Position numbers and translations under genes: made by a program
Notes under the pieces: model-generated
What the model was told of the DNA's origin: nothing
Databases searched by the model: none
Seen by the model: only the letters and a program-made list of their open reading frames with translations
Shown: piece after piece, positions 56,630 to 64,000 of the stretch
Position numbering within the stretch: the stretch's first letter is position 1
Layout of the letters: every line of letters starts with the position of its first letter
Assembly (NCBI GenBank): GCA_036874045.1
Contig: CM072339.1
Location: 8,005,501 to 8,069,500, forward strand
Length of the DNA: 64,000 nucleotides
Direction: 5' to 3'
Source: Cymodocea nodosa
Taxonomy: Eukaryota; Streptophyta; Magnoliopsida; Alismatales; Cymodoceaceae

Positions 56630-58893
56630 ATGACTACTGGAAATGGTAATTTTTCTTTATATGAATGTCAAAATCTTAATCGTCCTCCTTTATTTGATGG
56701 AATACATTTTGAATATTGGAAAAAGAGGATGACTGTTTTTCTTCAAAGTATAGATCATAAATTGTGGTTCATGATTTCTAAACCATATACTCCATTATCT
56801 ACCCCTTATAATACTTGGACAATTATTGAAAAAGAAAATGAAACTCTGAATGCTAATGGCTTAAATATTTTACTTTGTGCATTGAGTTATGAACAGTTCA
56901 GTAAAGTGTCGGCATATAAATCTACTTATGAGGTGTGACATGCATTAGAAGTTTCACATGAAGGTACTTCTCAAGTTAAAGAGACTAAAATAAACATGTT
57001 GATTCACAAGTATGAACTCTTTAAGATGCATGAAGATGAAAGTATTTCTGAGATGTTTTCCAGATTTATTGATATCATAAACTCTTTAAAATTCTTAGTA
57101 AAGAATTTTGAACAGAAGGATTTAGTGAGGAAAATTCTCAGATCCCTAAGTTTTAAATGGTCTAAAAAAGTAACATCAATTGAGGAATCACGAGATTTAA
57201 ATGTTTATACCATGAATGAACTTATAGGAAACTTAACAACTTATGAAGTTCAATTAAATGAATCATTGAGTCACAACAAACCAAAAATGAAGAAAGAAAT
57301 AGCCTTTGAAATTAATTCAGATTTTGATATATCTACTAATTCTGATGAGGATTTGATTTTGCTGACTAGGAAATTCAAGAAAGCATGGAAAGCTAGGAAA
57401 CATCAAAGGAACAAAAATGACAAACCCTCAACGTCAAAATCACTAAATGATAATAATTCTTCATCTAGAAAGTATTTATGTTACAACTGTAAGAAACCTA
57501 GACATCTTTCTCCAAACTGTCCTATAAGGAAAAATGAAAGCATAGTAGGACAAATCAGATGAAGATGGCTTAGAAATCTCAAAAAAAGTTTTACAAGAAA
57601 AAGGCTTTGAAGGTCACTTAGAATGACACGTCTGAAGAGTCTGAATCTGAGGAATTATCATCAAAATCTTCACATTCAGAAGGAGAACAAGAGTTAGAAG
57701 ACGTTACTCATTTGTGCTTCATGGCAGATGAGTCTGAGGTAATATCTGATCCTGAAAGTTATCCAGATTTTAACTTTGATGAATTATTATGTGCTTATCA
57801 TGCATTATCACAAAAACTTAAAGTTTGTAAACTAGAAAATAAGAATATTAGAAACTCTTTATCCATTGTGGAAGAAGAAAATTGTTTCCTGTCTACTACT
57901 TTAGAAAAGTTAAAATGTGATAATGAAAATCATGCTAGAGATTTGCATAAATTTAGATTCAATGAATGTGTCTTGCATGAACAAATACAGAATATAAATG
58001 CTGAAAAATTAAAGATAGAATCTGAGAATGAAATGCTGAGAAACAATATAAATGATTTTGAATTAGAGATTGATAAATTAAAATTGAGAGAGCTAGATTT
58101 AAATTCTACCATTGAGAAATGGAATTTAAGTCAAACTAAGTTAGACAAATTAACTAGTACCCCTACGGTGTCATATAAATTTGGCTTAGGATTTGATTAT
58201 CCTGAATATCCTAAATCTCAAGCCAATAAAGGATTTATTAGTTGCAATTCAAGTAAATCTAAGACTAAAATTCCTTTTATCATGAAACAAGGTAATAAAT
58301 ATGTAGAAGTAGGTACTTCAAGGGATGAATCATGCAGTAATAATATAAATCAATGTGATTTGTCAAATTGTACTTCTAACATGACTATTAATGTTTCTAA
58401 AAATCTTGTTTTTTGTTCTAGAAATTTAGTTTCTAATACTTTTAAAATTTCAGACAATTGTAGTAAACTGAAAATTCAGAAACCTAAGCATGTAATTCAA
58501 AATACTGGTGTTAGACCAATTACTCATTCTGCATGTGATAAATCTGAAAATTCTTGTGCAGAAAAAGATCTTGTATGCACTGAAAATTCAAATACTAGTA
58601 CAAAATCTTGGTATGAACTTACTAAAATGTATGAGCATGACCAAAATAAATTAACGTTTGATAAAAATTGGTTTAGTCTTGGTTATACTACATCTGAAAA
58701 CAAAAAGAATGATTATAAGAGCAATAATGCTATAAGTAAGTATGATACTAATGATAAGTTTATAGTACTTACAACTAATAAAAATGTAAATGATAATGTT
58801 AAACTATTTTTAAACTAAAAGAAGAAATATGCGTTTAATGAAATTGGTCCTCAACAACATTGGGTACCAAGAAAAAGTTTTTCTTAATTTATT
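56630..58893 (+). pseudogene. gag: B2 gag
   Basis: The ATG at 56630 starts MTTGNGNFSLYECQNLNRPP. Capsid region: PLFDGIHFEYWKKRM, LNANGLNILLCALSYE. TGA at 56936 stands for a Trp codon (B1 has TGG). An open stretch 56996-57562 holds KYELFKMHEDESISEMFSRF and the zinc knuckle CYNCKKPRHLSPNC. After stops near 57560 and 57620 a 368-codon frame (57712-58818) gives the coiled-coil-like Asn/Lys-rich tail. A TAA after LFLN at 58816 and a TAA after the PRKSFS wording separate it from pol. Confidence 0.9.
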
Positions 58894-60910
58894 TTGCACG
58901 AGGAAACAACATCAAAATCGATCTTGGACAGTGGAGCATCAAGTCACATGACTAGACAGAAAAGTCTACTAAGAAATTTTACAAATACTACTAAAGGATG
59001 TGTAACATTTGGAAACAAAAGCAAAGATAAAATCATAGGTATGGGTAATGTTCAAATAACTCCGACTTGTGTTATTTCGAATGCACTATATGTAGAAAAC
59101 TTAGGATTTAATTTGCTGAGTGTTATAAAACTAACTAAAAATGGATATTATGTAGTGTTTAAAGATAATGTATGCAAAATTATTAATAAAAATACAGATG
59201 AAATTAAGTTTATTGCTAAAAGAAAAGGTTCTGTATGTATTTTATCTTTACCTTCTAGTGCAGTTGATTTAAATTCATGTTTGCTAGCTAAAACTAGTGA
59301 TGCATATCTGTGGCATAGAAGGATTGGGCATATAAATATGAAACTGTTACATAAACTATCTAGAAAACATTTAGTGAGAGGTTTACCAAAGATTAAATAC
59401 TTAAAGGACTTTATGTGTGATGCATGTGAGTTAGGTAAACTTCACAAAAACTCTTTTAAATCCAAAACTGATATTTCAAGCAAGAGAGTCTTAGAACTTA
59501 TACATATGGATCTATTTGGACCAACAAGAATCATGAGTCTTGGTGGTAAAGGATATGTATTTGTTTTAGTAGATATCTTCTCTAGATACACTTGGGTATA
59601 TTTTCTAGCCTCTAAGACAGAAGTTTTTGAAAAGTTTAAAATGTTTTACAATTTTGTTCAAAATGAACACTTTGTTCAAAAACTTAGGAGTGATTATGGA
59701 ACTGAATTTGATAATGATCAAATGGATAACTATTGTAATGTGCATGGCATTGATCACAGATTTTCTTTTCCAAGAGCACCGTGTCAAAATGGTGTTGTTG
59801 AGAGAAAGAATAGATCACTTCAAGAAATGACCAGAACTATGTTGAATGAACATCAGTTACCTCAAAATCTTTGGGCTGAAGTAGTAAATACAGCTTGTTA
59901 TGTTATTAACAGAAGTCATTTAAGACCTTGTGTTAATAAAACTCCTTTTGAAATTATGTTTAATAGGGTTCCAAAAATTTCTTATATGAAACCATTTGGC
60001 TGCAAGTATTTTATTCTTAATACTAAGGATAAAATGGATAAATTTCAAGCCAAAGCAGATGAAGGAATTTTTGTAGGTTACTCTACTAGAAGTAAAGCCT
60101 ATAGAGTATATAACAAGACTTTTAGAAGTATTGAAGAAACCCTCCATGTAAGCTTCAATGAAAATTCTTTTAGAAAATCTCAATCTAAAGCTAATAATGA
60201 TGATATGATCAATTTCCCAAAAGAGTTAGAGATCAATAGAGAGATTGAAGATTTATCTGAGAAAATAAAAAATATGAACTTAAATGATCAAACTAATGAT
60301 GAAAGTGATGGATCTTCAGATGTTGATGAGAATATTGAGGAAAATCAGAGAAATTGGTGTTATTCTTCATCACATCTCATTACTCAAGTCATTAGTAATA
60401 TTAATGAGGGAGTTAAAACTAGAGCTTTAGTAAATTAAATAGTATGTGTATGTTTGTTTCTATGGTGGAACCAAAGAATATAGAAGAAGCATTATTTGAT
60501 GAAAATTGGATAGTGGCAATGCAAGAAGAACTAAATCAATTCATCAGAAATGATGTTTGGGAATTAGTCTCTCCATCAGAAAATCAGTCCATAATAGGTA
60601 CAAAGTGGATCTTTAGAAACAAAACTAATGAAACTGGTCAAGTTATAAGGAACAAAGCTAGATTAGTTGCACAAGGGTATACATAGGAAGGACTAGATTA
60701 TGATGAAACATTTGCTCCTATGGCTAGGTTAGAAAGTATTAGAATATTATTGGCCTATGCTTGTTATATGGATTTTAAACTATATCAAATAGATGTCAAG
60801 AGTGCATTTCTAAATGGTTTAATTAATGAAAAGGTTTATGTAAAACAACCACCTAGATTTGAAGATATTAAAAATCCTGACTTTGTGTATAAATTGAAGA
60901 AAACCTTATA
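58894..60910 (+). pseudogene. pol: B2 pol, part 1: protease, integrase, N-terminal RT
   Basis: A 514-codon open frame (58894-60438) holds protease ILDSGASSHMTRQ (DSG intact), GAG-pre-integrase WHRRIGHINMKLLHKL with CDACELGKLHK, and integrase with VLVDIFSRYTWVYFL, RSDYGTEFDN and CQNGVVERKNRSLQEM. LVDIFSRY replaces the usual LVDDFSRY, but the first of the two Asp positions is kept. A 1-bp loss near 60435 shifts the frame, and RT follows from 60444 ([50 protein letters not shown]). It breaks off at KKTLY, where the solo C LTR is inserted at 60911. Confidence 0.92.
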
Positions 60911-61149
60911 TGTTAGGACCCTAGTATTTTGATAATACAAAAACCTAGGTGAGGAAACCAAATTGTATTTCATAGATATGATAGCTCAGCAAAAGATCAA
61001 AAAGTAGATGAACAGATGGAGAAAGTTTCAGAAGATACTGCTACAAAGCTACAGGAAAATCGGATAGTTACAAGTCTAAGTATTTGAAGAGCTAGTTTAA
61101 AGCAGCAGCAATTCTATCGGACAGTTAGAAGAATAACTATCCGAAATTA

Positions 61150-61870
61150 TAAAGCCTTCAGAGAGTTATGAAAGGAAGTTGGTTGAATGATCGGAGAGTT
61201 AAGGAGTTAACTATCTGAAAGTAAAAGGAAAATCGGAAAGTTAGAAAGGCTAACTATCCGAAACTTAAGTTATTCAATTAACCACGTGCAGAAATTCATA
61301 ACAGAAGCTTAAAGGATTTTTCGGAGAGTTAGGAAGATAACTATCTGACTTTTTCGGTGAGTTACAGGTATAACTTTCTGAAACTTAAGTTAGCCTATTA
61401 CGCACGTGTAGAATGGAGAAGACAGTAGTTAAAAGCTTAAAAGGAAAAATCAGAGAGTTAGATAACTATCCAAAATTTTAAGAGAGTTTTGGTGAGTTGT
61501 AGTTTAACTATCCGAAACTTAAGTCATTGAATTTCCCACGTGCAGAAATCCAAATAGAAGCGTAAATGAGTTTTCGGAGAGTTAGAAAGCTAACTATCCA
61601 AAAAACAGGCAGTTTCAGTGAATTACAGTTTTAACTATCCGAAACTTAAGTTATTCTTTTATGCACGTGCAGAAATGAGAAGATAGCTATCAGAAGCTTA
61701 AAAAGGAAAAATTGGAGAGTTACTGTAGCAAACTATTCGATAGTGAGGAGAATTTCGGTGAGTTACAACTATATGTATCCGAACCTTAAGTACTTCACGT
61801 GTATGACTTAAAACTCATATGACAAATAAACTTAAGTGGATTTTTGGTGAGTTAAGATCATCCTTCTAAG
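61150..61870 (+). repeat. Degenerate 120-134-bp repeats with CACGTG in the C LTR
   Basis: CACGTG lies at 61283, 61403, 61537, 61664 and 61796. Each follows TAACTATCCGAAACTTAAGT-like wording. Most are followed by AGAAGCTTAAA and a CGGAGAGTTAG half-site that pairs with the next TAACTATCCG. The regular spacing suggests ancient tandem duplication of one regulatory unit. Confidence 0.8.
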
Positions 61871-62285
61871 AGTTACACTACTAACTATCCGAAAGTTTGA
61901 GAAGGTTGGAAGGTTATCTTGAGATACCTTTCTAAACGGTAACTTACCATATTTGGATCTGCAAACTTAGCAGGTACAACAGAATAAATCCGTTGAGGAG
62001 AAAATATGATCGTTGGATATTCAAGCATATATACAGTCAGATCATTCAGTATTCGATAAGAGCTAAGATGTGAGATTACAGATACAATTACATACTGAAA
62101 TACAATATATATTGTAGATCAATTACTGATATAGAAGAAAGCTGGATTTACAAGAAGATTCTTAAAGCTCTCCATGTGCTGAAAGTTTGATCCAAGAAGG
62201 ATCATTTGGTTCGTGGCTTCAACCTTAATGCTTCATTCAGTTGTTGGTTTGAGTTTCGACCTGAAAACTCAAGAGGTTGGTTTTC

Positions 62286-62399
62286 TGGAGTTTATACTTG
62301 AAAACTTCTGAGTGTTTATTTTCTGGAGTTTATACCTGAAAACTTCTGAGTGTTGGTTTTTTGGAGTTTATACCTGAAAACTTTTGTGTGGTTGGTTCT
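62286..62399. repeat. 38-bp tandem repeat in the C LTR
   Basis: Three units start TGGAGTTTATAC at 62286, 62324 and 62362, each containing CTGAAAACTT. Diverged copies (GAGTTTCGACCTGAAAACTC and GCTTCGACCTGAAAGC) flank them. Non-coding. Confidence 0.88.
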
Positions 62400-62662
62400 T
62401 GCTTCGACCTGAAAGCAAGTGTGTAAGTGTTGAGACACTTAGTGAAGCCCAAGTGACCCTTGGGGGTGGACTAGCCGAGTTGGTGAATCACCTAAAATTC
62501 CCTTGTGTTTGTTACTTTAATTTCCCCTGTGCATGTTATTTATATCTGATTATTACTTGTGCAAACTGATTAATCAAATTAGTTAGTAAAGTTAAAAATA
62601 GTCATAATTTCACATTGTTCACCATTCACCCCCCCCTCTGGTGAAGCCATACGTTCTTAACA

Positions 62663-63754
62663 TTATATGGTTTGAAGCAAGCACCTAGATCATGGTATGA
62701 AAGATTATCTACTTTTTTAATTGAACAAGGTTATATCATGGGAAAAGTAGATCATACTCTATTTATCAAGAGAGATGGTAATGATCAGATTGTTGTTCAA
62801 ATATATGTGGATGATATAATCTTTGGAGCAACTTCTAGTAAGCTGATAAAAATATTTTCGGAAGAGATGTCTAATTAGTTTGAAATGAGTATGATATGAG
62901 AACTTTCATATTCTCTAAGACTTCAAATTAAGAAAATAGATGAAGGTATATTTTTAAATCAGGAAAAATATGCAGATGAAGTGCTTAAGAAATTTAATTT
63001 TAATGATACAAGGATTCGAGGAACTCCTATGAGTACTTCTTTAAAGTTATATATTGATGACATAGGAAAATCAATAGATCAAAGAAAATATAGAAGTATG
63101 ATTGGTTCTTTACTTTATTTAACTGCTAGTAGACCTGATATTATGTTTGCTTTGTGTGTTTGTGCTAGATTTCAGTCTAATCCTAAAGAATCACACTTAA
63201 TTGCAGTTAAAAGAATATTTAGATATATACAAGGAACTAAAAATTTCGGACTGTATTATTCTAAGGATAGTTCAATTGATCTTATAGGATATACTGATGC
63301 TGATTATGTAGGATCTAAATCTAATAGAAAAAGTACCAGTGGCACATGTCAATTATTAGGAAATAATTTAGTGTCATGGTTTAGTAAAAAGAAAAACTAT
63401 GTAGCACTTTCTACTACAGAAGCTAAATATGTTGCTGTTGCACTGTGTTGCACTCAAATTCTGTGGATAAGGTAAAGTTTAGAAGATTTTGGATTATCTT
63501 ATGATACAATTGAGATTTATTGTGACAGTAGTTCTGCAATAAATCTTTTCAAAAATCCTGTATTACATTCTAGAGCAAAGCATATAGAGGTTAGACATCA
63601 TTTTCTAAGAGATAATGTAATTAAAGGAAAAATTAAATTAAAATTTGTGTCTAGTAAAAATCAATTAGCTGATATATTTACAAAACCTCTAGACGAAAAT
63701 ACATTCTGCAACATAAGATTAAATTTAGGTATTTGTAGGCTATGTGATGTGTAA
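62663..63754 (+). pseudogene. pol: B2 pol, part 2: C-terminal RT and RNase H
   Basis: RT resumes at [18 protein letters not shown] with YVDD at 62804-62815. A TAG at 62876 and a TGA near 62898 break the thumb region. A 164-codon open frame from 62981 carries SLLYLTASRPDIMF, RNase H GYTDADYVGSKSNRKSTSG and TEAKYVAVALCC. The usual EAEY Glu is Lys here, so a catalytic acidic residue may be lost. After TAA at 63473 come YCDSSSAINL, HHFLRDNVIKG and TKPLDENTF, ending ICRLCDV at TAA 63752-63754. Confidence 0.92.
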
Positions 63755-64000
63755 AATGCTTAAACTCTACATAAAAAGATAAATATTATTGATGATGTTG
63801 TTCACCTCATAGATATTATATACTTATCATAAATATCTAAATAATATCTAAACTGCTACTTAAGATACTATGTATTTATTGTAAAATCATAGTAGTATCT
63901 TATTGATTTTAGGTAGGTTATCAATTTTAATGGTTTTTACGATTTTAAGTGGAAGTGTAAATGAAAAACATTAAATACTTTTGAAATTCTGAAATTTTGA
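63755..64000 (+). other. B2 spacer after pol, start
   Basis: AT-rich and non-coding, nearly identical to B1 28013-28146 joined to 36472-36580. It therefore preserves the empty target site of A3 (AAATC at 63884-63888). Confidence 0.85.

Larger units (their letters stand above)
60911..62662 (+). mobile_element. Solo LTR of family C inside B2 reverse transcriptase
   Basis: TGTTAGGACCCTAG... to ...ATACGTTCTTAACA, 1752 bp, flanked by TTATA at 60906-60910 and 62663-62667. The RT codons for KALYGLKQAP are restored by removing it. Its end CATTCACCCCCCCCTCTGGTGAAGCC resembles the A and B LTR ends, so it is a relative of those families. Internal structure: a five-fold degenerate promoter-like repeat and a 38-bp tandem repeat. 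No other copy is in this window. Confidence 0.94.
54822..64000 (+). mobile_element. Ty1/copia element B2 (SIRE-like), 5' part; runs off the window
   Basis: Complete 5' LTR, PBS, gag and pol are visible, with a solo family C LTR inside the RT. ORF3 and the 3' LTR should lie beyond 64000. The left flank is TTTTA (54817-54821), but the right TSD copy is outside the window. It is closely related to B1 but has the long LTR form and an intact protease DSG. Confidence 0.93.

Noticed and set aside
1-64000. Host genes, tRNA, rRNA or endogenous pararetrovirus
   Set aside because: All open frames over about 100 codons read as gag, pol or ORF3 of LTR elements or their shadows. LTRs, PBS and TSDs explain the layout. 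No movement-protein or coat-protein wording and no RNA gene structure was seen.

Overview
This window looks like plant nuclear heterochromatin made entirely of nested, decaying LTR retrotransposons. I see no host gene, tRNA, rRNA or CRISPR array. The DNA is very AT-rich. Five-base target-site duplications (TSDs), initiator-tRNA-Met primer sites (TGGTATCAGAGC), copia-order pol genes (protease, integrase, RT, RNase H) and an Athila-like Ty3 pol all point to a flowering plant. The species cannot be named from the sequence.

Layers, oldest outward. (1) A minus-strand Ty3/gypsy element of Athila type (G): 1-7734 plus a 69-bp scrap at 54753-54821. It has pol, a downstream third ORF (ORF3), a probable LTR region, and then another gag start at the left edge. 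(2) Two plus-strand Ty1/copia elements of family B lie in G. B1 is 7735-54752 and is split by three later insertions. B2 starts at 54822 and runs off the right edge. (3) Family A copia elements lie inside B1. A2 (minus, 8765-22032, TSD TCAGT) is in its 5' LTR, A3 (plus, 28147-36471, TSD AAATC) is in the spacer after pol, and A1 (plus, 38687-52110, TSD GAGAC) is in its ORF3. (4) A solo family B LTR (20077-21686, TSD CTATC) lies inside A2's LTR, and a solo LTR of a third related family C (60911-62662, TSD TTATA) lies inside B2's reverse transcriptase. Uninterrupted copies elsewhere in the window confirm several of the pre-insertion sites.

A, B and C share LTR ends (an ACAATTCACCCCCC-type tract, then ...CCTACA or ...TTAACA). 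A and B have the SIRE/Maximus-like plan LTR-PBS-gag-pol-spacer-ORF3-PPT-LTR. Every coding region carries stops, frameshifts, deletions or tandem duplications, so none looks fully functional.

The most interesting signal is ORF3. The C-terminal domain of the Ty3 element's ORF3 (landmarks LFEF.GLL, FY.NL, GLKN.G, LNG.A, ATYA, IQVN, KLFYGD) is visibly homologous to that of the Ty1 families A and B, although the two superfamilies have unrelated pol organisation. In all three families ORF3 is preceded by a promoter-like module: short (C)GTTGAGTTA or CGRATAGTTA repeats and inverted repeats, then a TATA-like box 80-124 bp before the ATG. This resembles the module in the LTRs. In A and B a second polypurine-like tract, TGTAGGGGGAG, also lies upstream of ORF3. 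This suggests an ORF3 cassette with its own promoter that has been shared between retrotransposon superfamilies.
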